Of a DNA stretch of 64,000 nt, positions 8,596 to 17,464 are shown one piece after another. Source of the DNA: Amycolatopsis vastitatis (GTDB taxonomy: Bacteria; Actinomycetota; Actinomycetes; Mycobacteriales; Pseudonocardiaceae); contig NZ_NMUL01000065.1 in assembly GCF_002234595.1 (NCBI RefSeq), positions 1 through 64,000 of the forward strand, given 5' to 3'. Made by a program: the position numbers and the translations under genes. The first letter of the stretch is position 1. Every line of letters starts with the position of its first letter. Under the pieces are notes generated by a model that saw only the letters and a program-made list of their open reading frames with translations, was not told the DNA's origin and did not search any database.

Positions 8596-11500
8596 GTCGC
8601 CGGGACAGGCCAGGTGTCTTCCTCGACCACCGCGCCGGTTTCGTCGGTGACCAGGGCGATCCCGCCCGCGTCGGCGAAGTGCAGGTACCGCCGCCTGCCG
8701 TCCGGGTACTGGCGGACCGCGTCCGCCACCACGACCACCAGCTCGCCGTTCTCGATAGCGTAAAGGTCGTCCGGGGTCAGGACCTCGTGGATGCGCGTGC
8801 CGTCGGTGACCAGGGTGCGGGCGCGGCGGCCGGTGTGGTCGTAGCTGTACAGCGCGTTGACGCCGTCGTCGCCGTGGACCCCGCGCAGCCGGCCGAACGC
8901 GTCGCGGATTTCGCTCCCCGACGGCGTTTCCGGGGCTTCGGCCGGGGCCTCGATCTCGCGCAGCCAGCCACCCGGGCCGGTGACGACGTGGCGTCCGTCG
9001 GCGACGAGTTCGCTGACGCCGTTCGCGTAGTGCACCGCGATGCGGTGGCCGCGCAGGTCGTAGTGAACGGCGTCGACGAACCCCGGCACGCTCACCAGCC
9101 TGCCGACCTCGTCGTACTGGTGGTGGACGGTCAGCCGCCCGTCGCCGGCGTCGGGGTAGCCGACCTCCGCCACCCGCCCGTCGGCCCGGCGCCGCACGTC
9201 GAGCTGGTACTCGAGGGCGACGTGTGCCGGGCGCCAGCGCTTCTCCGCGGGGTTGCCGAGCGCGTCGTAGCCGAAGAACGTCTCGCCGCATTCGTCGGTG
9301 ACGCGCACCAGGCGCCCGCAGCTGTGCGGCCCCGCGCCGCGCGGCACCGGCAGCCCGCGGTCGTGGTGGGTGAACGTCGTGACCGGGGTGCCGCGCGGGT
9401 CGTCGACGAGCACCGCGACCACCCGGGAGGCCGCGTCGTGCACGCGGAACACCGTGTGCCCGTCCGGAGTCCGCGCCTCCACCGGATTCCCGGCCGCGTC
9501 GCGGACGTACACGACGCCGTCCGCGCCACGCAGCTCCCGCCCCAGCAGGTCGCAGATGCCGTGCGGGGCACCCTCATGAACAGTCGTGGAGGCGAGTGGG
9601 CGGCCGAGGGCGTCGTAGTGGAACTCCGACGGCGGGGGCGGCGGTTCGCCGTTCCGGAAACCGCGGGTCGTCCGGCACAGCAGGCCCCGCGCGCAGTACT
9701 CGTGGCGCTCGTCGACGACGTCGCCGAGCAGGTCGGCGTGCCGGCGTTCCCGCAGCCGTCCGGCGCCATCGCGCACTTCGGCGGTCACCAGCACCTCCGC
9801 CTCGCCGGACACCGCCCGCTGCTCGGCGGTGACCCGCACCGGCCCGCTGTGGTCGTAGCGGTACCGCAGCGTCGGCAGGTCCGCCGAGTCGCCCGGCCGG
9901 ACGACGGCGCCGGGACGGCCCAGCGGGTCGGGGGTCACCGTCGTCACCCCGCCCGCCGGATCGACCAGCTCGCGGACGGCGCCCGTCCGGACGTCGTACC
10001 GCGTGACCGTCACGTTCCCGAGCGGGTCCGTGGCCGCCTCGGGGAAACAGCGGTCGGCCGAATACCGCACCTCGCGGGTGTGGCCGAGCGGGTCGGTCGT
10101 CGTCGTGCGCAGCCCGGTGACGGTGTCGAGGCGCCCGTGGAACGTCGTGACCCACCAGCCGTCCTCGCCGGGACGGCGGTGGTAGCCGTGGTGCCGGAAG
10201 TCCGGCGGGACCCGGCCGTAGACGGCGTCGACGAGCGCGTCGGTGAGCGCCAGCTCCTCCCGCGCGGTGAGGAGGCCGTGCGAACCGGCCGTCCCGTCGG
10301 GCTCTTCGTCGTACCGGAACACCTTGTCCGAGCACACTTTCCCGGCGCCGTCCACCGCGCGCACCCGCGCGGGCAGCCCCGCGAACCGGCGTTCGGCGTC
10401 GGTCGCGTACGTCGTCCGGGTCTCGCGCACGACGGGGGTGCGGCCGGGCCGCTCGATCGTCTCCACCTCCCGCGTCGGGTTCCCGGCGGTGTCGAAGGCC
10501 GTGTCGGTCGTGGTGACCGAAACCGGCGTCTCCCGCCGCTCGAACTCCGTCGTCACCACGCGTGTCCACTGTGGACGGCGGAGGTGCTCCACCCGGCGGT
10601 ACGGCCGTCCCGCGGCGGGGGAGCCGTCGAGGCCGTAGGTCTCCTCCTTGCTCAGGAGCCCGCCGGCGCCGAACCAGCGCACGGTCCGCAGCGTCGGCGC
10701 GTACTCGTCGCCGAGCTCGTCCTGCGCCACCCGGCCGAACCCGGTGAACGCGCGCGCGTCGTCGAACCGGCCGTCGTGGTACTCGAACTCGGTCACGCCC
10801 TGGTGGCCCGTCGCCGGTTCGCGCAGCGAGACGCGCCGGACCACCGGGACCGTTTCGACGGTCGCGTACTCGATCCCGGTGCACAGCCCGATGCCGTTGT
10901 CGATCTCGCTCAGCCGCCCGGTCCGGGGCAGGTCGTCGAGGGAGTAGTACGGCACCGAGCTGTCGGCGTCGAGCAGCAGCACGCCCTGCCCGGCCCGGGC
11001 CCGCGCGGCGACCTGGAGCCGCCGGGCCGGCGGGGGATCCGGGTGGGCGTAGGCCAGCCGCAGCGCCGGCGCGGCCGCTTCGGCGCCGTGCGCGTCGAAC
11101 CCGGTGAGCGACACAGACGTCAGCAGGGACGCGCCGGTGACGTCGTCGAGGTCGTAGCCGAGGACCCACCGCCGGACGAGCGGCCGCGCGTCCCCCGGCA
11201 CGCGCAGGTCGATCCGGGTGCAGCGCAGCGCCGTCGTGACGAGGGTGCCGCCGCGGCCCCAGCGCAGCACGTCCGGCCGCGGCTCGTACGTGAAGTCCAC
11301 TTCGTACGGTCCGTAGGAGACGCGCGTGAGGTAGGCCTGCCCGCTGTGGTGCGCCCAGTCGAACGTCGCGGTGGTGCCCAGCGCGTCCTCGGTCCGTTCG
11401 AGGTACCAGGCGGAACCGTCGCTCGGGGCGAGGAAGTGCCGGCGGCCCGACCGGGTGGTGAGCACGAAGCCTTCGCCGACGCGGGCGAGCCTGCCTTCGG

Positions 11501-11759
11501 CGCCCGGCCGCGCGCGGCCGCCGGACGGCCGGACGTGCGGCAGCGGCACCGTGAACCCGTCGCCGAACGGGCCGCCGGGCGCGCCGGTCGTGTAGCGCAG
11601 CGCGAGCGCGGGGGCGATGCCGCCGGGACCGGGTGGCAGGTCGAGCGGCACCGAGAAGCGGCCACCTCCGGTTGCGGGATCCGGGGTGAAAGCCCCGCCC
11701 GCCCCGGTGACCGACGTGGGCCGGACCGGCTCAGGCGCACCCGACCGGAGCAGAACCAT
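8592..11759 (-). CDS. SpvB/RHS-like repeat protein lacking the RHS core and toxin tip
   Basis: A 1055-residue protein from ATG 11759 (GGGGAG 6 bases upstream); the frame stays open further upstream without a better start. The N-terminus (RFSVPLDLPPGPGGIAPALALRYTTG) matches the SpvB/Tc-B entry of insecticidal-toxin and RHS shells. Then come many YD-type repeats (YDVRTGAVRELVDPAGG, YDHTGRRARTL). Family members normally continue into an RHS core with an autoproteolysis site and a variable toxin domain. This one stops shortly after YLHFADAGGIALVTDETGAVVEEDTW, at a TGA supplied by the intergenic hairpin. No signal peptide is visible. It is divergent from the S8 protease gene and may be a cage-like partner, or a shortened relic of a larger RHS protein. 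Confidence 0.75.
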   Translation of the reverse strand: MVLLRSGAPEPVRPTSVTGAGGAFTPDPATGGGRFSVPLDLPPGPGGIAPALALRYTTGAPGGPFGDGFTVPLPHVRPSGGRARPGAEGRLARVGEGFVLTTRSGRRHFLAPSDGSAWYLERTEDALGTTATFDWAHHSGQAYLTRVSYGPYEVDFTYEPRPDVLRWGRGGTLVTTALRCTRIDLRVPGDARPLVRRWVLGYDLDDVTGASLLTSVSLTGFDAHGAEAAAPALRLAYAHPDPPPARRLQVAARARAGQGVLLLDADSSVPYYSLDDLPRTGRLSEIDNGIGLCTGIEYATVETVPVVRRVSLREPATGHQGVTEFEYHDGRFDDARAFTGFGRVAQDELGDEYAPTLRTVRWFGAGGLLSKEETYGLDGSPAAGRPYRRVEHLRRPQWTRVVTTEFERRETPVSVTTTDTAFDTAGNPTREVETIERPGRTPVVRETRTTYATDAERRFAGLPARVRAVDGAGKVCSDKVFRYDEEPDGTAGSHGLLTAREELALTDALVDAVYGRVPPDFRHHGYHRRPGEDGWWVTTFHGRLDTVTGLRTTTTDPLGHTREVRYSADRCFPEAATDPLGNVTVTRYDVRTGAVRELVDPAGGVTTVTPDPLGRPGAVVRPGDSADLPTLRYRYDHSGPVRVTAEQRAVSGEAEVLVTAEVRDGAGRLRERRHADLLGDVVDERHEYCARGLLCRTTRGFRNGEPPPPPSEFHYDALGRPLASTTVHEGAPHGICDLLGRELRGADGVVYVRDAAGNPVEARTPDGHTVFRVHDAASRVVAVLVDDPRGTPVTTFTHHDRGLPVPRGAGPHSCGRLVRVTDECGETFFGYDALGNPAEKRWRPAHVALEYQLDVRRRADGRVAEVGYPDAGDGRLTVHHQYDEVGRLVSVPGFVDAVHYDLRGHRIAVHYANGVSELVADGRHVVTGPGGWLREIEAPAEAPETPSGSEIRDAFGRLRGVHGDDGVNALYSYDHTGRRARTLVTDGTRIHEVLTPDDLYAIENGELVVVVADAVRQYPDGRRRYLHFADAGGIALVTDETGAVVEEDTWPVPAT

Positions 11760-11949
11760 GGTGATCTCCCCGCGTGGATATGTGACTTCTTCGGGGCCAA
11801 GTGGGTGAGTCGGGCGCCCCAGATACGTCTTCACCCGTTTGCCGTCACCGTTACGCATTCGTGACGTCGGTGTCGTATCCCGGTTGCGGCCCACGGGTCT
11901 TTCCCGGGTGCCAGACCTGATCAACGGGGGCAGTAGGAGGGTGGACCGG
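11760..11949. promoter_or_regulatory. Divergent promoter region of RHS-like and S8 protease genes
   Basis: 190 bases between divergent genes. It contains an inverted repeat CGTCAC / GTGACG around 11843-11866. CGTATC occurs on each strand pointing outward (plus 11874-11879; minus, read from 11827 to 11822), as ECF -10 elements might. The rightward ribosome-binding site AGGAGG is at 11935-11940. No confident -35/-10 pair was assigned. Confidence 0.35.
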
Positions 11950-13599
11950 ATGGTCGTCAGGTTCGTGCGGGAGGAGACTTCGGAAGTGGCTGAAGCGTCT
12001 TCGGAGGACCGGAGCACGCTCAACGAGCTCCCGTCCCCACCCAGGCAGTTGCTCGACCGGCACGGCGCGCGCGTGCTCGACCCGGCGACGGCCGTCGTCG
12101 CGCCCGGCCAGCCGGTCCCGCGCACGACCGTGTACCGGCCGGGCGTGTTCCTCATGCCCCAGCGGTACCTGCGTGACCAGGAAGCCCTGGCCGCGGTCAA
12201 CGGCGTGCTCGCCCGCATCGGCCTGTACTGCGAACCGGCCGACCGCGGCGGCGACAGCGCCGCAGTGAAAGAGCTCGCCCGCGCCCGGCAGTTCGAAGAC
12301 CTCCCCGTCCGCGCCCTGCTGCGCGTCCGCGAGGACTCCGGCCCCGTCGTCGTCGACTGCTGGAAGGCCCTGCAGGAGCTGCGGTCCGCCGCGGCGGGCG
12401 AGCGGCCCGAACTCGACCCGGACATGGTCGCGCGGACTTCGCCCGAGCACCTGCTGTTCACCACGCCGGTGTTCGGCGGGGTGCCGTGGGAGACCAGCGG
12501 CCTCGGCGGCACGCCGTGGGAGACCAGCGGGTTCGGCGCGGGCAGCTCCTACGGGCGCACGCGCGGCGCCAACCGGATCCCGGTGACGCTGGCCGCGGCC
12601 CCGCCCTACCGCAGCGAGAAGTCCGGCCACCGGCGGCCGGTGATCGCCGTGCTGGACACCGGCATCGGCCCGCACCCGTGGTTCGGGCTGGCCGACCGCA
12701 GCGGGCCGCCGGCCGCCGGCACCGGGCTCGCCGTCGCGCCGGACATCCAGGCGGCGATCCTGCAGGCGGAGCTCGCGACCGGAACGACGTTGCACACCCA
12801 GCTGCTGACGGACTACTGGGACGCGCCGACGACCGGCAGGCCGCTGATCGGCGACATCGACACCGACACCGGGCACGGCCTGTTCATCGCCGGCATCGTG
12901 CGGCAGGCGTGTCCCGAGGCCGACACCCTCGCGATCCGCGTCGTGCACAGCGACGGCGTCGCGTACGAGGCCGACGTGCTGCTCGCCCTGCACCTGCTGG
13001 CCGACCGCGTGCGCGACGCCCAGGCGAACAACCGGCCGGAGCACATGGTCGACATCGTTTCGCTGTCGTTGGGCTACTACGAGGAGAACCCGGCGGACAT
13101 CGCCTACACCGGCCAGTTCGGCGCGGCCATCGCGGAGCTGCTCGGCCTCGGCGTGCTCGTCGTCGCCGCCGCGGGCAACGACGCCACCACCCGCCGCTTC
13201 TACCCGGCGGCCTTCGCCGACCAGCCGCTCGGCGGCGGCTGCGGCCCGCAGGTGATCAGCGTCGGCGCGCTCAACCCCGACGTCACCACGAGCAAGGCGC
13301 TGTTCTCCAACGAAGGCCCGTGGGTGCGCTGCTGGGCGACCGGCGCGGGCGTCGTCAGCACCTACCCGACCGACGTCCGCGGCACCGCGGCCGCCGACCA
13401 CGAGGTGCCCGACCACGGGCGCAACTCGTTCGACCCCGACGACTACAGCGCCGGGTTCGCCGTCTGGGACGGGACGTCGTTCGCCGCGCCGCTCGCCGCC
13501 GCCGAGCTCGGCAAGGCCCTGCTGCAGTCCGGCGACCTGGCCACGGTCGACCGCGACACCGTCGTCAAGCGCGCGTGGACCGCGCTGGGTTCACTGTGA
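11950..13599 (+). CDS. Intracellular S8 (subtilisin-like) serine protease of a sigma/CHAT operon
   Basis: A 549-residue protease without signal peptide or membrane segment. ATG 11950 sits 9 bases after AGGAGG. The first about 225 residues are a family-specific N-domain containing a tandem PWETSG repeat (VPWETSGLGGTPWETSG). The subtilase domain follows with an intact triad: D236 in VLDTGIG, H309 in DTGHGLFIAGIV and S510 in WDGTSFAAP, plus the AAAGND oxyanion region. The GTG of the sigma-factor gene overlaps its stop (GTGA), so the two are translationally coupled. Its cytoplasmic location and its linkage to an ECF sigma, an adaptor and a CHAT protease argue for signalling or cell-suicide proteolysis rather than nutrition. 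The substrate is unknown. Confidence 0.85.
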   Translation: MVVRFVREETSEVAEASSEDRSTLNELPSPPRQLLDRHGARVLDPATAVVAPGQPVPRTTVYRPGVFLMPQRYLRDQEALAAVNGVLARIGLYCEPADRGGDSAAVKELARARQFEDLPVRALLRVREDSGPVVVDCWKALQELRSAAAGERPELDPDMVARTSPEHLLFTTPVFGGVPWETSGLGGTPWETSGFGAGSSYGRTRGANRIPVTLAAAPPYRSEKSGHRRPVIAVLDTGIGPHPWFGLADRSGPPAAGTGLAVAPDIQAAILQAELATGTTLHTQLLTDYWDAPTTGRPLIGDIDTDTGHGLFIAGIVRQACPEADTLAIRVVHSDGVAYEADVLLALHLLADRVRDAQANNRPEHMVDIVSLSLGYYEENPADIAYTGQFGAAIAELLGLGVLVVAAAGNDATTRRFYPAAFADQPLGGGCGPQVISVGALNPDVTTSKALFSNEGPWVRCWATGAGVVSTYPTDVRGTAAADHEVPDHGRNSFDPDDYSAGFAVWDGTSFAAPLAAAELGKALLQSGDLATVDRDTVVKRAWTALGSL

Positions 13600-14171
13600 A
13601 CGTGGCCAAGACCGACCACGGCCGCGTCGCGGTCCTGTTCGGCGCCGCGCGGGAGGGCGACCGCGCGGCGCTGGACGAACTGGTCGTCCTGCTCACGCCG
13701 CTGCTCTGGCAGGTGGCGCGTGACCAGGGCCTGGACGCCGACCAGGCGGGTGACGTCGTGCAGACGACGTGGCTGCGCCTGCTCGGCTCGTTCGCGGAGA
13801 TCCGCTCGCCGGTCGCGCTGACCGGCTGGCTGATCACCGTCACCAAGCGGGAGGCCTGGCGGACTGGGGAAAAACGCCAGGTCGAACGGCCGCTGCCGGA
13901 GCTCCCGGAGCGGCTCGTGGAAGCGTCACCGGCACCCGAGGAGGGGGTGCTGCGCGACGACCAGCGCGCGCGGTTGTGGCGCGCGGTCGACAACCTGCCC
14001 GAACGCTGCCGCCGCCTGCTGCGGATCGTGGCGTTCGTGCACCGGCCGGACTACGCCGAAGTCGGCGCCCGGCTGGGAATGCCGAGGGGGAGTATCGGCC
14101 CGACCAGGGGACGCTGTCTCGCGCGCCTGCGCGAGCAGCTACTCGCCAACGGCGAAGGAGATTGGCTGTGA
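13596..14171 (+). CDS. ECF-type RNA polymerase sigma factor coupled to S8/CHAT proteases
   Basis: A 191-residue sigma factor starting at GTG 13596, which overlaps the S8 stop by four bases; GTG 13602 is an alternative. Region 2 lies at about residues 15-75 (LTPLLWQVARDQGLDADQAGDVVQTTWLRLL) and region 4 at about 130-185 (LPERCRRLLRIVAFVHRPDYAEVGARLGMPRGSIG), with no extra C-terminal domain. No classical membrane anti-sigma gene is adjacent. The next gene, overlapping by GTGA, encodes a small two-part protein that may take that place. It likely switches on this operon or a linked regulon when its partner is removed. Confidence 0.85.
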   Translation: MNVAKTDHGRVAVLFGAAREGDRAALDELVVLLTPLLWQVARDQGLDADQAGDVVQTTWLRLLGSFAEIRSPVALTGWLITVTKREAWRTGEKRQVERPLPELPERLVEASPAPEEGVLRDDQRARLWRAVDNLPERCRRLLRIVAFVHRPDYAEVGARLGMPRGSIGPTRGRCLARLREQLLANGEGDWL

Positions 14172-14653
14172 CCACCGTCGAACCACCAGGCGCTGACGAG
14201 CCCTTGGACGAGCTCGACCTCCGGCTGCTGGCCGGGGTGCGCGAGCTGTGGGAAGACGCCGACCCGATGCCCGCCACGCTGGTGGACCAGATCCGGTTCG
14301 CCATCCAGCTGGAGGACGTCGACCTTGAAGTGATGCGGATTCGTGAACAGGAGGGGCTCGCCACCGCCCGGAGTGCCGCCGAGCAGGGCAGGCTCATCAC
14401 CTTCGACAGCGAGAGCCTCACCATCATGGTGAACGTGAGCCCCGAGCCCGGCGGGTCGATCCGGCTGGACGGCTGGCTCACCCCGCCGGCCGAGCACCCG
14501 ATCGAGGTCCGCACCAAGAACGGCACCTTGACGACCACTTCGGACGCCGAGGGGCGGTTCGCCGTGTGCGGTGTGCCGCACGGGATGGTGCAGGTGCTCG
14601 TGCGGACGCGCGGGACTTCGAGGACGGTGAGCACCCCGGCCATCGAGCTGTAG
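14168..14653 (+). CDS. Small adaptor with carboxypeptidase-regulatory-like beta domain
   Basis: 161 residues from GTG 14168 (AAGGAG 7 bases upstream; GTGA overlap with the sigma stop). The N-terminal 65 residues are acidic and helical (LDELDLRLLAGVRELWEDADPMPATLVDQIRFAI). After a short linker, about residues 80-160 form a beta-sandwich like carboxypeptidase-regulatory or transthyretin-like domains (GRFAVCGVPHGMVQVLV). There is no membrane segment. Position directly after an ECF sigma gene and its size suggest a soluble anti-sigma or substrate adaptor that the S8 or CHAT protease could cut; this is inference. The stop is at once followed by a 52-base palindrome. Confidence 0.7.
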   Translation: MTTVEPPGADEPLDELDLRLLAGVRELWEDADPMPATLVDQIRFAIQLEDVDLEVMRIREQEGLATARSAAEQGRLITFDSESLTIMVNVSPEPGGSIRLDGWLTPPAEHPIEVRTKNGTLTTTSDAEGRFAVCGVPHGMVQVLVRTRGTSRTVSTPAIEL

Positions 14654-14704
14654 CCGTCGTGAGTGGGAAACAGTGTTCTGACACTGTTTCCCACTCACGA
14701 CGGC
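14653..14704. terminator. Perfect 52-base palindrome inside the S8/sigma/CHAT operon (GTGAGTG family)
   Basis: Arms 14653-14676 and 14681-14704 are fully complementary (24 bp) with a 4-base loop. The first base is the last base of the adaptor stop codon. It separates the three coupled genes from the CHAT gene and so may be a terminator or partial attenuator that sets CHAT expression apart. It shares the core CAGTGTT/ACACTG and the outer GTGAGTG/CACTCAC arms with the element at base 1. Confidence 0.8.
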
Positions 14705-14776
14705 GGGCGGGCCGGAGGTACCATCCGGGACGTCCTTCTCGGCCGAGGGGGACGGCCCCGGCCGGAAGGTCAGCCC

Positions 14777-17323
14777 TTGGTCGCGTCCGCGAAGGTCGAA
14801 GACCGGGTCCGCGACCTGCACCGGCGGGCGGTCGCGGCGACCAACGACGGACAGCCGGTGGTCGGCGGGCGGCTGATCCGCTCGGCCGCGCGGCTCCTCG
14901 GCCTGCCCGCGACGGAACCGCCGCCGGACTGGCCGTCCTGGCCGGACCTCGCGACGCGTGTGCTCGGGACGTACGCGGCCGTCGAAACGGCGCTGGGCAA
15001 CAGCGCCCGCGGGCTGGCCCTGCTCGACGAAGCCGATGTCCTCGTGTCGGACGCCGGGCGCGGGATCCTGCGCCAGCAACGGGGTCTCGTGCTCATCCTG
15101 ATCGGCCGGATGGACGAGGCGCTGGCGTGCTTCGACGAGGCGATCCCGCTGCTGCGGCAGGCGGGCGAGTTCGTCGTGCTCGCCAGGACGCTGCTGAACC
15201 GCGCGATGCTGCACCAGTACGCCGGGCGCGTCCGGCTCGCGCTCGCCGATCTCGACCAGTGCGAGCAGATCGGGGCCGGCCAACCCGGAGAAGAGGGCCT
15301 GGCCAGGATCTTCGCCAAAGCCGCCCACGGCCGCGGCCAGGCGCGCGTTCTCACCGGCGACATTCCGGGCGCGCTCAGGGACTTCGACGCGGCGAGCGGG
15401 TTCTACGCCGAGCAGAGCGTCGGGATGCTGCCGGTGCTGGCCGTCGACAAGGCGCGGGCGCTGCTCGCCGCCGGGCTGCCGCAGGAGGCCGCCGCCGAAC
15501 TCGACGCGGCGCTCGAGCAGTTCCCGCGGCTGCGGATGAACCAGGAACACGCCGAGGCCGAGCTGACCAGGGCGCTGGCGGCGCTGGCGGGCGGCGAGCC
15601 GTCGACCGCGCGGAGCTGGGCGGTGCGGGCCGAACGCCGGTTTCGGCGGCGGGGCAACGAAACCTGGGCGGCGGTGGCGCAGCTGACCGTGCTGCGCGCG
15701 GACTTCGCGGCCGGACGGCGGATCGCCCGCGTCGCCGCGGAGGCGACCGCGCTGGCCGATCGGCTCACCGGGCTGGGCCTGCGCAACGACGCGGAAATCG
15801 CGGCACTGCTGGCCGCGCGGGCCCGGATCGTCCTGGGTGACCTGGACGGCGCCCGCGCCGGCATCGCGCCGCGCGACCGCCGGACCGCGCCGCTGGAGAA
15901 CCGCCTGGTGCGGCGGCTCGCGCTGGCCGAACTCGGCGCGGCGAGCGGCCACCGGCGCATCACCTTCGCCAACGCGCGGGCCGGGCTGACACAGCTGCAG
16001 CACCACCGCAGCCGGTTCGGCAGCGTCGACCTGCAGACCGGGACGACGTCACTGGGCAAGGAGCTCGCCGACGCCGGCCTGGCCGCGGCCATGGCCCAGC
16101 GCTCGCCCGGTGTCGTGTTCCGCTGGCTCGACCGGTCGCGTGCGCAGGCGTTCCGGTTCCGGCCGGTGCGCCCGCCCGCGCACCCGGAGCTCGTCGACGC
16201 CGTCGCCGAGCTGCGGTACCTGTCGATGCAGATCCGCTCGGGCGAGCTGGCGGGCAAGCCGGACCCCCACGCCGTCCGGCGCTGTGCCGCGCTGGAACGG
16301 GAGATCCGCGCCAAGGGCTGGCAGGCCGAAGGCACCGACGAAGACCATCCCGAGGCGAGGCTCGGCGAGATCGGCGACGAGCTCGGGGCCACCGGCAGCG
16401 CGATGGTGTGCTTCCTCGCCGACCACGGCGCACTGTGCGCGCAGGTGATCGCCGACCACCGCGTCGCGCTGATCGAGCTGGGTCCGGCGTCGGCCGTCGC
16501 GGAGCCGGTCGCGCGGCTGCACAGCGACCTCGACGCGTTGTGCGGGCGGCAGCTGCCGCCGAAGCTCGACCAGGTCATCCGCCGTTCCGTGCGGACGCAG
16601 GTCACCGCGCTCGACGCGATCCTGCTGGCGCCACTGGCTTCCCGGCTCGGCGACCTCGACGTCGTCGTCGTGCCGACCGGCGCGCTTTCGGCGATCCCGT
16701 GGGGGCTGCTGCCGACGTTGCACGGCCGCCCGGTGACGGTCACGCCGTCGTCGTCGGCCTGGCTCGACGCGGGCCGCCGTCCCCGCCGGGCCGGTGGCGC
16801 GCCCCTGCTCGTCGCGGGTTCGGACCTGCGGCACGCGGAAGCCGAGGTCGCGCTGCTGGCCCCGCTCTACCCGGAGGCCGAGGTGCTGACCGGCCCGGAC
16901 GCGACGGTCGCGGCGACGCTCAAGGCGTTCGACGGCTGCCGCCTGGCGCACTTCGCCGCGCACGGCCACCACGAGCACGAGAACGTGCTGTTCTCCCGGC
17001 TCAACCTGGCCGACGGGCCGCTGATGGCCTACGACGTCCAGCAGCTCGCGACGGCGCCCGAGCAGGTGGTGCTGTCCTCGTGCGACGTCGGGCAGACGGT
17101 GGTCCGCGCGGGCGACGAGGTCCTCGGGTTCACCGCGGCGCTGCTGTACGGCGGGAGCCGCACGGTGGTCTCGAGCGTGGCGCGGGTCGACGACCGCACC
17201 GCGGGCGGCGTGATGCTGGCGTTCCACCGGGCGCTGTCGGCGGGCACGCCCCCTGCGCGTGCCCTGGCCGACGCGGCGCGGGCGGAACCGCTGATGCCGT
17301 TCGTCTGCTTCGGCCGCAGCTGA
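14777..17323 (+). CDS. CHAT-domain cysteine protease with TPR array
   Basis: About 848 residues. I place the start at TTG 14777, 7 bases after GGAAGG and beyond the palindrome; no ATG fits well. Residues about 50-430 form TPR-like helical pairs (LALLDEADVLVSDAGRG, EALACFDEAIPLLRQAGE, GALRDFDAASGFYAEQSVG). The C-terminal about 300 residues are a CHAT (caspase-like) domain with the dyad H729 in HFAAHG and C769 in LSSCDVG, so it should be active. CHAT-TPR proteins are prokaryotic caspase relatives used in defence and programmed-death pathways. Linkage to S8 protease, sigma and adaptor suggests the TPRs sense a partner and the CHAT domain cuts a regulatory protein. Confidence 0.85.
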   Translation: MVASAKVEDRVRDLHRRAVAATNDGQPVVGGRLIRSAARLLGLPATEPPPDWPSWPDLATRVLGTYAAVETALGNSARGLALLDEADVLVSDAGRGILRQQRGLVLILIGRMDEALACFDEAIPLLRQAGEFVVLARTLLNRAMLHQYAGRVRLALADLDQCEQIGAGQPGEEGLARIFAKAAHGRGQARVLTGDIPGALRDFDAASGFYAEQSVGMLPVLAVDKARALLAAGLPQEAAAELDAALEQFPRLRMNQEHAEAELTRALAALAGGEPSTARSWAVRAERRFRRRGNETWAAVAQLTVLRADFAAGRRIARVAAEATALADRLTGLGLRNDAEIAALLAARARIVLGDLDGARAGIAPRDRRTAPLENRLVRRLALAELGAASGHRRITFANARAGLTQLQHHRSRFGSVDLQTGTTSLGKELADAGLAAAMAQRSPGVVFRWLDRSRAQAFRFRPVRPPAHPELVDAVAELRYLSMQIRSGELAGKPDPHAVRRCAALEREIRAKGWQAEGTDEDHPEARLGEIGDELGATGSAMVCFLADHGALCAQVIADHRVALIELGPASAVAEPVARLHSDLDALCGRQLPPKLDQVIRRSVRTQVTALDAILLAPLASRLGDLDVVVVPTGALSAIPWGLLPTLHGRPVTVTPSSSAWLDAGRRPRRAGGAPLLVAGSDLRHAEAEVALLAPLYPEAEVLTGPDATVAATLKAFDGCRLAHFAAHGHHEHENVLFSRLNLADGPLMAYDVQQLATAPEQVVLSSCDVGQTVVRAGDEVLGFTAALLYGGSRTVVSSVARVDDRTAGGVMLAFHRALSAGTPPARALADAARAEPLMPFVCFGRS

Positions 17324-17426
17324 CGTCCATGAAGACGTGCGGCCCTTTCCGGGGTTGCTTTTCCGTGAGCGACACCATCGCGACGCAGCAGCCCGGGGCG
17401 CCGCGGGCGTCTTTCCTCATAAGTCC

Positions 17427-17444
17427 GATCAACGACAGTTGATC
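17427..17444. promoter_or_regulatory. Inverted repeat upstream of the DUF4232 gene
   Basis: GATCAA (17427-17432) and TTGATC (17439-17444) form a perfect 6-base inverted repeat with 6-base spacer, just after a possible -10 (CATAAG, 17418-17423) and 10 bases before the ribosome-binding site. It is a plausible operator. Confidence 0.35.
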
Positions 17445-17464
17445 ACGGAACGAGGGAGATGACC

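Noticed and set aside
8592..8700. Polymorphic-toxin C-terminal domain for the RHS-like protein
   Set aside because: The protein stops right after YD repeats; no variable tip, core motif or adjacent immunity gene is visible.
11839..11949. Upstream in-frame start for the S8 protease giving 37 extra residues
   Set aside because: The extension lies in the divergent promoter region and lacks a ribosome-binding site, while ATG 11950 has AGGAGG at good spacing.
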